A DNA stretch of 64,000 bases, from NCBI RefSeq assembly GCF_003755185.1, contig NZ_RKIC01000009.1:806001-870000 (forward strand). The letters are read 5' to 3'. The notes beneath the pieces are model-generated. The model did no database searches. It was not told the origin of the DNA and saw only the letters and a program-made list of their open reading frames with translations. A program made the translations under genes and the position numbers. Each line of letters starts with the position of its first letter. Positions within the stretch are counted from its first letter, which is position 1. The stretch is from Frigoribacterium sp. PhB24 (lineage in GTDB: Bacteria > Actinomycetota > Actinomycetes > Actinomycetales > Microbacteriaceae). Below, in pieces: positions 53,848 to 61,843 of the stretch.

Positions 53848-55289
53848 GGGCGGGACGCCGGCTCGGACTGACCTACGCCGCCGTCGCCCTGGCGGCGCTC
53901 GTCACCACCGTGCTCGTCGCGCCGACGCAGCCGGAGTACGGGGCTGACGCACCGTGGCGGGGCATCACCGTCGACGACCTGCGACACGAACCCACCACGT
54001 CCGGATGGCGTGTCGACCTGCGGGCCGCCCTCGCACCCGAGGCCCCTGCCGAATGTCTGCGCTACCGGGCGACGCCCGTCGACCAGGGGCTCGTGCTCGT
54101 GAGCGCCGCCGGGGCGTGGACCTACGGCTTCGCGAACGACGGCGACTGCGCCACCCCGACCCGAGGTGTGGGCACGCGCATCGGCGCGCTCGACGTCGAC
54201 CGCGGCACCTTCCGGTGGGTGCACGACGTCGCAGACGACCTCGGCCGGCTCGACCTGACCGGCCCGACGCTCGTGTCGTCGGTCACGCTGGTGGCGGAGG
54301 CGGGACTCGTGCTGGTCCGGGCTTCCGCCGACGGCGAGCAGGTCCTGCTGACGTTGTCGGCCGGGACGGGTCGCCCCGTCGACGTCGTCGAGACCGGCTC
54401 GGCGGGCGACGGCGACCAGTTCCAGACCGTCGGAGCCGTGGTCGTCACCGGACGGCAGCAGGGCGTGGGCGGCGTCTACCGCTACGACCTCCGGGACGCC
54501 CGCGACCTCGGTCGCGTGGTCTGGAGCGGACCCGCCTCGACCGCGGGCATCGCCCTCGCCCTGAGCGACCGGCTCGTGGTCGCCCGGGCGGACGGGACCG
54601 TCCAGGTCGACCTGGCCACGGGCGTCGAACGCCCCTGGGCGGCACGGCTCGACCGGCTGATCGGCTACCTCGTCCACGAGGACGTCGTCTACGCCCCCCG
54701 AGGAGGCGCGGCCACGGGACGAGGAGACGCCGGCTTCGTCGCGTTGACGGCCGACGGCGAACGCCTCTGGAGCTCGGACCGGGAGGTCCGGGGCGGCTAC
54801 TCGGTGACCCGGTCCTGCCTGGCGGTGACGGACGTCCGCTCGCAGACGGTCACCTGCCTCGACCTCGCGACGGGAGAGATGCGCTGGACCGACCCGGCGT
54901 CGAGTTCGTCCGCCGTGGACGGCCTGCCGGGCCAGACCGACGACCGCGTCTTCGCGACCGCGACCGCCGCCGGGCCCGGGCCGGTCGTGGTGCGAGCGCT
55001 CGACGGTTCGACCGGCTCGGCCGGCTCCCGGGTGTCGCTGCCCGACGGTGCGGTCCTGACGGCGGCAGGCCGCACGGTCGGCTACGCCCTGGCGTACGGC
55101 AGCTCGGGCGGTCGGTCGACCCTCGTGGCGTTCGATCTCTCGAGCGGGCGCGCTCTCTGGCAACACGCCGCGGAGCTTCAGGTCTCGGTGTGGGCGGGGC
55201 GGCTGGTCGACGTCGACGTCGACGGGGTCGCCCGCGAGCTGGTCTCACCCGACCTCGCGACGGTCCCGCAGGGTTCGCCCGGAGGCTGA
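53844..55289 (+). CDS. Secreted beta-propeller-like protein, paralogue 2
   Basis: 481 residues, tandem paralogue of the preceding protein. The mature N-termini align: [20 protein letters not shown] versus YGADAPWRGITVDDLRHEPT, followed by [14 protein letters not shown] versus WRVDLRAALAPEAP. Short cytoplasmic tail (MRAGRR), one helix (about 8-26), blade ends GTFRWVHDV, GERLWSSD, GEMRWTD, GRALWQHA. Same four Cys. It has a dispersed motif copy at 54701. A gene duplication followed by divergence is clear; partner or ligand is unknown. alkB lies 54 bp downstream but has its own promoter. Confidence 0.8.
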   Translation: MRAGRRLGLTYAAVALAALVTTVLVAPTQPEYGADAPWRGITVDDLRHEPTTSGWRVDLRAALAPEAPAECLRYRATPVDQGLVLVSAAGAWTYGFANDGDCATPTRGVGTRIGALDVDRGTFRWVHDVADDLGRLDLTGPTLVSSVTLVAEAGLVLVRASADGEQVLLTLSAGTGRPVDVVETGSAGDGDQFQTVGAVVVTGRQQGVGGVYRYDLRDARDLGRVVWSGPASTAGIALALSDRLVVARADGTVQVDLATGVERPWAARLDRLIGYLVHEDVVYAPRGGAATGRGDAGFVALTADGERLWSSDREVRGGYSVTRSCLAVTDVRSQTVTCLDLATGEMRWTDPASSSSAVDGLPGQTDDRVFATATAAGPGPVVVRALDGSTGSAGSRVSLPDGAVLTAAGRTVGYALAYGSSGGRSTLVAFDLSSGRALWQHAAELQVSVWAGRLVDVDVDGVARELVSPDLATVPQGSPGG

Positions 55290-55306
55290 TCCGCACAGGA
55301 CAGGCG

Positions 55307-55337
55307 TTCGAACACGTGTTCGAATATCGCGTAGGGT
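55307..55337 (+). promoter_or_regulatory. LexA (SOS) box and -10 element of alkB
   Basis: TTCGAACACGTGTTCGAA (55307-55324) is an 18-bp perfect palindrome containing TCGAAC-N4-GTTCGA, the LexA site known from mycobacteria and close to the Bacillus CGAAC-N4-GTTCG box. TAGGGT at 55332-55337 is a -10-like element 6 nt before the ATG. The box covers the -35 position, ideal for repression. Confidence 0.8.
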
Positions 55338-55343
55338 GTCGGC

Positions 55344-55988
55344 ATGAGCATCCCCTTCACCGCCTCACTGCTCGACGGCCTGTCCGACGGCCCCGACCTC
55401 GCGCCGCTCGTCGGGCGCGTCGACCACCTCGACCTGGGCGAGGGGGCCTGGCTCGACGTCGTCCCGGGGTGGGCGTCGAACTCCGACGCCCTCTTCGAGC
55501 GCCTCGTGACCGTCGTGCCGTGGCGGGCCGACCGGCGGCAGATGTACGACCGGGTCGTCGAGGTGCCGCGGCTGGTCTCGTCCTACGGCGCGGGCGAGCC
55601 ACTGCCCGACCCCGTGCTGGCCCGGGCCCGCGACGATCTCAACACCTACTACGCGGCCGAGCGCGGCGCGACCGTCGAGCAACGGTTCGACCGGGCGGGT
55701 CTCTGCTTCTACCGCACCGGTGACGACAGCATCGCCTGGCACGGCGACCACGTCGGGCGCACGATCGACCGCGACACGATGGTGGGCATCGTCTCGCTGG
55801 GGGCGCCCCGGACGCTCGCGGTGCGTTCCCGGTCGACGGGCACGACTCGTCGGTTCCCCCTCGGCCACGGCGACCTGCTCGTCATGGGCGGCAGCTGCCA
55901 GCGAACCCACGAGCACGCGATCGCCAAGACCAAGAAGGCCGTCGGGCCCCGCATCAGCGTGCAGTTCCGCCCCGTGTGGCCCACCTAG
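55344..55988 (+). CDS. alkB: AlkB-family 2-oxoglutarate/Fe(II) dioxygenase
   Basis: Repairs alkylated bases (1-methyladenine, 3-methylcytosine) by oxidative demethylation. 214 residues. Iron ligands: His-x-Asp in WHGDHVGR (about H133, D135) and the distal His in THEHAIAK (about H191); 2-oxoglutarate-binding Arg pair in RISVQFR (about R203, R209), the usual RxNxTxR position. MGGSCQ and GDLLVMGG correspond to the conserved GD-x3-W/M-GG. Start follows the -10 by 6 nt and lacks a ribosome binding site, so the mRNA is leaderless. A perfect LexA box upstream places it in the SOS regulon. Confidence 0.93.
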   Translation: MSIPFTASLLDGLSDGPDLAPLVGRVDHLDLGEGAWLDVVPGWASNSDALFERLVTVVPWRADRRQMYDRVVEVPRLVSSYGAGEPLPDPVLARARDDLNTYYAAERGATVEQRFDRAGLCFYRTGDDSIAWHGDHVGRTIDRDTMVGIVSLGAPRTLAVRSRSTGTTRRFPLGHGDLLVMGGSCQRTHEHAIAKTKKAVGPRISVQFRPVWPT

Positions 55989-56038
55989 ACCACCACCTAC
56001 CGGCCGATCCGCCGAACGGACCACGAGGCCGTCGCTCG

Positions 56039-56044
56039 TATGCT
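56039..56044 (+). promoter_or_regulatory. Candidate -10 of the lacI-family gene
   Basis: TATGCT, followed by GTGCAAACGATCG, a half-palindrome with AAACGAT that resembles a LacI-family operator half site. Autoregulation is possible but unproven. Confidence 0.35.
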
Positions 56045-56075
56045 GTGCAAACGATCGACGACGAGGTGGACGAGA

Positions 56076-57107
56076 ATGCCGGCAACCCGTGACGACGTGG
56101 CACGCCTGGCAGGCGTCTCGTCGAGCACCGTCTCGTACGCCATCAGCGGCCGACGGACCATCTCCGCCGCCACCCGGCGCCGCGTCGAAGCGGCGATGGC
56201 CGAGCTGAACTACACGCCCAACGCGTTCGCCCGTGGTCTGGCGGGTGCCCGGGGCGGCATCCTCGCCCTGCACTGCCCGTACGGTCGTCGTGGCGTCACG
56301 TCGTCCGAGTTCGAATACGTCGCGGCGGCCACCGACCGGGCGAGAGAGCGGGGGTACCACCTGCTGCTGTGGTCCAACCCCATCGACGACGTCGAGGGAC
56401 TCGGCAGCCTCGTGAGCGAGGGACTGGTCGACGGGGTGATCCTCATGGAGCTCACCGCCCGCGACGACCGTGTCGCCGTCCTGTCGCGGTCGCGCCTGCC
56501 GTTCACCAACATCGGACGCCCTGACGACGCCGAGGGACTCTGGTTCGTCGACGCCGACTACGAGTCGCTCGGCCTCCAGGCCGTGGCCCACGTCGCCGGA
56601 CTCGGGCACCGCGACGTCTTCTTCCTGAGCCAGGCGATCACGGCACCCGAGCGGGGCTCCGGTCCACTCAGCCGTGCCACGGTGGCGCTCCATGGGCCTG
56701 CGGCGCGTCACGGAGTCATGCTCGAGACGCACCTCGCCGACAACTCCGTGCCCGGTGGCCGCGCGGCCTACGAGTCCTTCGCCGCGTCCCGCCACGCGCC
56801 GACCGCCGTCATCGCGTTCAACGAGATGGCCCTCGCGGGTTTCGTGCAGGCCGCGGCGGCAGCCGGTCGGTCGATCCCGGCCGAGCTCACGGTGGTCGCC
56901 CTGAGCATCGGCGACCTCGCCGCCGAGATGACGTCACCCCCGCTGACCACGGTCAACCCGCCGGGCAGCGAGATCGCCGCGGCGGCCGTCGACGACCTGG
57001 TCGATCGGATCGAGGGCGCCCGACACGAGGCACCCCAGGTCGTCGTGCGACCGCGGCTGACGATCCGGGGCACGTCCGGCCCCGCCCCGGCCCGAGGTCG
57101 TCCTTAG
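56076..57107 (+). CDS. LacI-family transcriptional regulator
   Basis: 343 residues: N-terminal helix-turn-helix and hinge (TRDDVARLAGVSSSTVSYAI, then SGRRTISAATRRRVEAAMAELNY) and a periplasmic-binding-protein-like sugar domain. Divergent in specificity residues, so ligand unknown, but the directly following sugar ABC importer genes suggest it controls them. ATG with GAGGTGG 7 nt upstream. Same strand as the importer, 131 bp apart, with two palindromes between them. Confidence 0.92.
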   Translation: MPATRDDVARLAGVSSSTVSYAISGRRTISAATRRRVEAAMAELNYTPNAFARGLAGARGGILALHCPYGRRGVTSSEFEYVAAATDRARERGYHLLLWSNPIDDVEGLGSLVSEGLVDGVILMELTARDDRVAVLSRSRLPFTNIGRPDDAEGLWFVDADYESLGLQAVAHVAGLGHRDVFFLSQAITAPERGSGPLSRATVALHGPAARHGVMLETHLADNSVPGGRAAYESFAASRHAPTAVIAFNEMALAGFVQAAAAAGRSIPAELTVVALSIGDLAAEMTSPPLTTVNPPGSEIAAAAVDDLVDRIEGARHEAPQVVVRPRLTIRGTSGPAPARGRP

Positions 57108-57132
57108 CAGACGCGGTTGCGCGCCTCCTGCG

Positions 57133-57167
57133 AGTGTGTGACACTCATCGTCGACGCGCGTCGACGA
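57133..57167 (+). promoter_or_regulatory. Two palindromes upstream of the ABC importer, candidate operators
   Basis: AGTGTGTGACACT (57133-57145, 5-bp arms, 3-bp centre) and TCGTCGACGCGCGTCGACGA (57148-57167, 20-bp perfect). They lie 3 bp apart in the 131-bp gap between the LacI regulator and the solute-binding protein. LacI proteins bind palindromes with a central CG, which the second one has. It could also be the lacI terminator. Confidence 0.5.
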
Positions 57168-57238
57168 CGATGCGCGGCGGACGATGCCATCGACAGCACG
57201 AGGGTCGTCCGCTCTTGCGACTCAATGAGGAGAAACCA

Positions 57239-58597
57239 ATGCGAGCATCCCTGCACCGCCGCTTCACGGGGCCCCTGGCCATCCTGGCGGCGTCCAGCTT
57301 CCTCCTGGCCGGGTGCTCCGGCTCGGCCGACCCCAACGACCCGAACGCCGGCGGCGGCGGGGCCGGTGACGTCGGGACCGCCGACGGCGTGGTCAACGTC
57401 TACGGCACGATCAACGGCGACGAAGCGACCCTGCTCGAGAAGTCGTGGGCCGACTGGGAGAAGGCCAACGACATCGACATCAAGTACACGGGCGACAAAG
57501 AGTTCGAGAAGCAGATCGGCATCAAGGTCCAGGGTGGCGACACCCCCGACCTCGCGATCTTCCCCCAGCCCGGCCTGCTGGCCGACACGGTGGCCTCGGG
57601 CAAGGTGCAGGAGCTGCCCGCCGATGCGCTCGCCAACGTGAAGGAGGGCTGGTCCGAGGACTGGCAGAAGTACGGCCAGGTCGACGGCAAGCAGTACGGC
57701 GCCCCGTTGATGGCCAGCGTCAAGGGCTACGTCTGGTACTCCCCCGCGAAGTTCGAGGAGTGGGGCGTCGAGGTCCCCAAGACCTACGACGATCTCGTCG
57801 CGCTGTCGAAGACCATCCAGGAGAAGACCGGCGGCCCGTCGTGGTGCGCCGGCTTCAACTCGGGCGAGGCCTCGGGGTGGCCCGGGACCGACTGGGTCGA
57901 GGACCTCGTGCTTCGCGAGGCCGGCCCCGACACCTACGACTCGTGGGTCGCGGGTGACACCGAGTTCACCGATCCCGAGATCAAGGCGGCGTTCGACTCG
58001 GTCGGCGAGATCCTGCTCGACCCGAGCCTCGTCAACGCCGGCTACGGTGACGTGAAGTCGATCAACTCGACGGCCTTCGGCGACGTCGCCACCAACGTGG
58101 CGAACGGCAGCTGTGCCCTGACCCACCAGGCCTCGTTCTTCGAGGGCTTCCTGACCGCGGCGAACAACGCGAGCGGTCAGCCCGCCACGGTCGCCGAGGA
58201 CGGCGACGTCTGGGCCTTCCTCACCCCGCCGATGAAGGAAGGTGACCCGGCAGCGGTCACCGGCGGTGGAGAGTTCGTCGCCGCGTTCTCGAACGACGAC
58301 GACACCGCCAAGGTGCAGGCGTACCTCGCCAGCGCCGACTGGGCCAACAGCCGCGTCTCGCTGGGCGGCGTCATCTCGGCCAACAAGGGCCTCGACCCCG
58401 AGAACGCCGGCAGCGACCTGTTGAAGGGCGCCGTCAAGATCCTGCAGGGCACCGACACCCAGTTCCGCTTCGACGGCTCGGACCTGATGCCCAAGTCGGT
58501 CGGTTCCGACAGCTTCTGGAAGGGCATGGTCGACTGGATCGACGGCACCGACACCGACTCGGTGCTCAGCGAGATCCAAGCCGGCTACACCTCGTAA
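57239..58597 (+). CDS. ABC sugar importer, solute-binding lipoprotein (CUT1)
   Basis: 452 residues. Lipoprotein signal peptide with lipobox FLLAGCSG (Cys at about 23) and a Gly-rich linker, then a type-1 carbohydrate-binding fold: GVVNVYGTINGDEATLLEKS, GGDTPDLAIFPQPGLL, APLMASVKGYVWYSP, and PPMKEGDPAAVTGGGEFVAAF. Resembles alpha-glucoside binding proteins (AglE type), so an oligosaccharide of glucose is a fair guess, not proven. Good GAGGAG site 6 nt upstream of the ATG. First gene of the importer. Confidence 0.9.
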   Translation: MRASLHRRFTGPLAILAASSFLLAGCSGSADPNDPNAGGGGAGDVGTADGVVNVYGTINGDEATLLEKSWADWEKANDIDIKYTGDKEFEKQIGIKVQGGDTPDLAIFPQPGLLADTVASGKVQELPADALANVKEGWSEDWQKYGQVDGKQYGAPLMASVKGYVWYSPAKFEEWGVEVPKTYDDLVALSKTIQEKTGGPSWCAGFNSGEASGWPGTDWVEDLVLREAGPDTYDSWVAGDTEFTDPEIKAAFDSVGEILLDPSLVNAGYGDVKSINSTAFGDVATNVANGSCALTHQASFFEGFLTAANNASGQPATVAEDGDVWAFLTPPMKEGDPAAVTGGGEFVAAFSNDDDTAKVQAYLASADWANSRVSLGGVISANKGLDPENAGSDLLKGAVKILQGTDTQFRFDGSDLMPKSVGSDSFWKGMVDWIDGTDTDSVLSEIQAGYTS

Positions 58598-58609
58598 CAC
58601 CCGCGCCGC

Positions 58610-58636
58610 AGGGGCCACCGCATGCCGGTGGCCCCT
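58610..58636 (+). terminator. Intra-operon hairpin after the solute-binding gene
   Basis: AGGGGCCACCG and CGGTGGCCCCT pair perfectly (11 bp) around CATGC, 12 bp past the stop. As part of a CUT1 operon it likely lowers read-through or stabilises the upstream mRNA so that the binding protein is made in excess over the permeases. Confidence 0.7.
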
Positions 58637-58713
58637 GACCCCGCGCCCGCTCGCCGCCTCGGGCGGCGGCGGCGGGCCGCGTCCTGCTCGGACCCGAACG
58701 TGAAAGGACAGAG

Positions 58714-59853
58714 ATGTCCAGCTTCTTCCAGTGGTTGGCGGGAATACCGCCCCTGGCGCAGATCCCCTTGATCCTCGTCGCCTTCACCGCCCTCGTGGCC
58801 GTGGTGCTCGTCTTCGTCGAGTTCGCCCCTCGTCGAGGCCCCCAGTACACGATCATCCGGCTGGCCGTCTGCGTCGTCGTCCCCGTGGTCGTCCTCCTGG
58901 CCTTCGGCCTCTACAACTCGGTCATCTGGGTCGCCGCCATCGCGGCCGTCCTCGGCGGCGGGCTGTTCCTGCTCGACTACCGGTCGAAACGTGGCGCCGG
59001 GTACTCGCTGCAGCTGATCGCCTTCATGACCCCCGCCGTGTTCTTCCTGGTCATCGGCCTCATCTACCCGACGATCACCACCGCAGGTCAGGCCTTCATG
59101 AAGAACGACGGGTCGGGCTTCGCCGGGCTCGACAACTTCGTGTGGGTGTTCACGAGCCCCGACGGTCTCACCGCTTTCGGCAACACCCTCGTCTGGGTCC
59201 TGCTGGCCCCGATCACCGCCACGGGGATCGGCCTCGCCTACGCCGTGTTCATCGACAAGAGCCGCGGGGAGAAGTTCCTCAAGCTGCTCGTCTTCATGCC
59301 GATGGCCATCTCGTTCGTCGGCGCCTCGATCATCTTCAAGTTCTTCTACGACATCCGGCAGGGCGAGCAGATCGGTCTGCTCAACGGCGTCCTCGTCGCC
59401 TTCGGCGGCCAACCGGTCGACTGGTTGGGGCTCGAGCCGTGGAACACCCTGCTGCTCGTGATCGTGCTGATCTGGACCCAGGCCGGGTTCGCGATGACCG
59501 TGCTGTCGGCGGCCATCAAGGGCGTTCCGGCCGAACAGCTCGAGGCGGCCTCACTGGACGGCACGAACGGGTTCCAGGCGTTCCGACACATCACCGTCCC
59601 CGGCATCCGCACGACGATCATCGTCGTGCTCACCACCATCTCGATCGCCTCCCTCAAGGTCTACGACATCGTCTCGGCCATGACCGGCGGACGCAACGAC
59701 ACGACGATCCTCGCGTTCGAGATGGTCCGGCAGTTCCAGCTCGGCAGCCGCACCGGTTACAGCTCGGCTCTCGCGGTCATCCTCTTCGTGCTCGTGCTGC
59801 CGATCGTCATCTACAACGCCCGCCAGATCCAGAAACAGAGGGAGATCCGATGA
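58714..59853 (+). CDS. ABC sugar importer permease 1 (AglF type)
   Basis: 379 residues. The MalF-like transport core (from about residue 100) has the EAA loop EAASLDGTNGFQAFRHITVP, which contacts the ATPase. Before it lie about 95 residues with three further hydrophobic segments and the short FAPRRGPQYT loop, so the protein starts with an N-terminal extension not found in simple MalG-type subunits. Start ATG with AAAGGA 6 nt upstream. Overlaps the next gene by ATGA. Confidence 0.92.
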   Translation: MSSFFQWLAGIPPLAQIPLILVAFTALVAVVLVFVEFAPRRGPQYTIIRLAVCVVVPVVVLLAFGLYNSVIWVAAIAAVLGGGLFLLDYRSKRGAGYSLQLIAFMTPAVFFLVIGLIYPTITTAGQAFMKNDGSGFAGLDNFVWVFTSPDGLTAFGNTLVWVLLAPITATGIGLAYAVFIDKSRGEKFLKLLVFMPMAISFVGASIIFKFFYDIRQGEQIGLLNGVLVAFGGQPVDWLGLEPWNTLLLVIVLIWTQAGFAMTVLSAAIKGVPAEQLEAASLDGTNGFQAFRHITVPGIRTTIIVVLTTISIASLKVYDIVSAMTGGRNDTTILAFEMVRQFQLGSRTGYSSALAVILFVLVLPIVIYNARQIQKQREIR

Positions 59854-60833
59854 GCGCCACCCCAACCCCCATCGGGGTCGCCGTCGGCTCGAGCACCGAG
59901 AGGCAACTGAAACGCGGTGCCGCCCGGATCGAGGGCTCGAGCGGCAAGCTGAAACGCGGCACGACCAGTCGTGGTGCCACGATCGCCGCCCTGATCATCG
60001 CGGTCGTCTGGACGCTGCCGACGGCCGGCCTGTTCATCTCGTCCTTCCGGCCGGCGAACGACATCAAGACCACGGGCTGGTGGACGGTCTTCGCCAACCC
60101 CGGGTTCACGATCGACAACTACGTCAACGCCCTGAACTCGGGCGACAGCCTCACCCTCGGCAAGGCGTTCCTGAACTCACTGGTGATCACGTTGCCGGCG
60201 GCGCTGATCCCCATCACCATCGCGAGCCTCGCGGCCTACGCCTTCGCCTGGATCGAGTTCAAGGGTCGCAACACGCTGTTCGTCCTCGTCTTCGCCCTGC
60301 AGATCGTCCCGATCCAGATGGCGCTCGTCCCGTTGCTCCGCCTGTTCTCGGACGGTCTGCGCATCGGCGGCCTGTACATCCTGCCGGGGCTCGGGGTGAA
60401 CGGGCTCGACGGTTCGTACGCCAAGGTGTGGATCGCGCACACGATCTTCGCCCTCCCGCTGGCCATCTTCATGCTGCACAACTTCATCTCGGAGATCCCG
60501 GCCGAGGTGATCGAGGCCGCCCGAATGGACGGCGCCGGTCACGGGCAGGTCTTCTTCCGGATCGTGTTGCCCCTGTCGATGCCGGCGATCGCCTCGTTCG
60601 GCATCTTCCAGTTCTTGTGGGTCTGGAACGACCTGCTCGTGGCCACCGTGTTCACGTCCGGGCAGGGGCTACCGATCACGAAGGCCCTACAAGACCTGTC
60701 GGGGTCGTACGGACAGTCGTGGGAGCTGCTCACGGCCGGGGCGTTCATCTCGATCATCGTGCCGCTGATCGTGTTCTTCGCCTTGCAGCGGTTCTTCGTC
60801 CGCGGCCTGTTGGCGGGTGCCACGAAGGGCTGA
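59850..60833 (+). CDS. ABC sugar importer permease 2 (AglG type)
   Basis: 327 residues. Hydrophilic N-terminal 45 residues, then six helices; the EAA loop EAARMDGAGHGQVFFRIVLP is present. Typical long periplasmic region after helix 1 (SSFRPANDIKTTGWW). Overlaps permease 1. No ATP-binding gene follows, so the transporter must use a shared ATPase such as MsiK encoded elsewhere. Confidence 0.93.
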   Translation: MSATPTPIGVAVGSSTERQLKRGAARIEGSSGKLKRGTTSRGATIAALIIAVVWTLPTAGLFISSFRPANDIKTTGWWTVFANPGFTIDNYVNALNSGDSLTLGKAFLNSLVITLPAALIPITIASLAAYAFAWIEFKGRNTLFVLVFALQIVPIQMALVPLLRLFSDGLRIGGLYILPGLGVNGLDGSYAKVWIAHTIFALPLAIFMLHNFISEIPAEVIEAARMDGAGHGQVFFRIVLPLSMPAIASFGIFQFLWVWNDLLVATVFTSGQGLPITKALQDLSGSYGQSWELLTAGAFISIIVPLIVFFALQRFFVRGLLAGATKG

Positions 60834-60847
60834 CCCACCACGCATCA

Positions 60848-60883
60848 CACGAGACCGCCCGGCCCGCGCCAGGCGGTCTCGTG
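60848..60883 (+). terminator. Terminator of the ABC importer operon
   Basis: CACGAGACCGCC and GGCGGTCTCGTG pair perfectly around a 12-nt loop, 15 bp past the stop. Confidence 0.8.
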
Positions 60884-60900
60884 CGGTGTGAGGGGATACG

Positions 60901-60932
60901 AAAAAACCGCCAGACCGGAGGCTGGCGGTTTT
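60901..60932 (-). terminator. Intrinsic terminator of the tRNA-Glu gene
   Basis: On the minus strand AAAACCGCCAG pairs with CTGGCGGTTTT around CCTCCGGT, followed by a T tract (TTTTTT): a classical Rho-independent terminator 10 bp past the tRNA 3' end. Confidence 0.9.
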
Positions 60933-60938
60933 CGTCAA

Positions 60939-61017
<79 letters not shown>

Positions 61018-61034
61018 GTATTTGCAACTCGTCG

Positions 61035-61064
61035 AGTATGCCACACCGCGCCAGTCCGTCACAA
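61035..61064 (-). promoter_or_regulatory. Promoter of tRNA-Glu
   Basis: Minus strand TTGTGA (61059-61064), 18-bp spacer, CATACT (61035-61040), 17 bp before the tRNA 5' end. Confidence 0.55.
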
Positions 61065-61118
61065 ATCGAGGCACCGGCGAGCCGAGATCGACCCGCCGAC
61101 GCGCGTACAGTCGCTCTC

Positions 61119-61754
61119 ATGCGCCTCACGAAGCTCGAACACGCCTGCCTGATCCTCGAGAAGGACGGGCGCAAGCTCGTCGTCGACCCCGGATCGTTCA
61201 CGGCCCCCCTGATCGGCCTGCACGACGTCGATGCCGTCGTCGTGACCCACGAGCACGCCGACCATTGGACTCCCGACCAGCTGTCGCACCTGCTCGCGAC
61301 GAATCCCGAGGCCACCGTCTACGGCCCGGCCGGCGTGGCCACGGCCGCCGAAGGCTTCGACGTGCACGTCGTGGCCGAGGGCGACACCGTCGAGGTCGGC
61401 CCCTTCACGCTCGCGTTCTACGGATCGCGGCACGCGGTCATCCACGAGAGCATCCCGGTCATCGACAACGTCGGCGTGCTCGTCGACGGCTCGCTGTTCT
61501 ACCCGGGCGACCAGTTCACGGTGCCGCCGGTGCCGGTCGACGTCCTCGCGGCCCCCGTCGGGGCGCCGTGGCTCAAGGTGGCCGAGGTGATCGACTACGT
61601 CGCGGCCGTCAAGCCCCGACTGGCCTTCCCCACCCACGAGCAGACCCTCTCCGCGCCCGGACTCGCCATGCACTTCGACCGCATGAAGGCCTCCGCGCAG
61701 TCGGTCGGCGGGGACGCCGTCAAGCTCGAGGCGCACGAGTCGCTCGACCTGTAG
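61119..61754 (+). CDS. MBL-fold metal-dependent hydrolase
   Basis: 211 residues, metallo-beta-lactamase superfamily. Metal motif THEHADHW at about residues 43-50; third ligand His in YGSRHAVIH; Asp in FYPGDQFTVP; final His in FPTHEQTLS. Resembles UPF0173/UlaG-like hydrolases of unknown substrate. TACAGT (61106-61111) lies 7 nt before the ATG with no ribosome binding site: leaderless. Convergent with serA. Confidence 0.88.
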   Translation: MRLTKLEHACLILEKDGRKLVVDPGSFTAPLIGLHDVDAVVVTHEHADHWTPDQLSHLLATNPEATVYGPAGVATAAEGFDVHVVAEGDTVEVGPFTLAFYGSRHAVIHESIPVIDNVGVLVDGSLFYPGDQFTVPPVPVDVLAAPVGAPWLKVAEVIDYVAAVKPRLAFPTHEQTLSAPGLAMHFDRMKASAQSVGGDAVKLEAHESLDL

Positions 61755-61783
61755 GCCCAGGGACGACGGCCACTCCCCCGACG

Positions 61784-61830
61784 ACGAACCGCCCCTCCCC
61801 GGCCACGGCCGGGTGAGGGGCGGTTCGTCA
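61784..61830. terminator. Bidirectional terminator between MBL gene and serA
   Basis: GACGAACCGCCCCTC pairs with GAGGGGCGGTTCGTC and the stem continues as CCCGGCC/GGCCGGG with one bulge, to a 2-nt tip: about 22 bp. Confidence 0.85.
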
Positions 61831-61843
61831 TGGCGTGCCGCGA

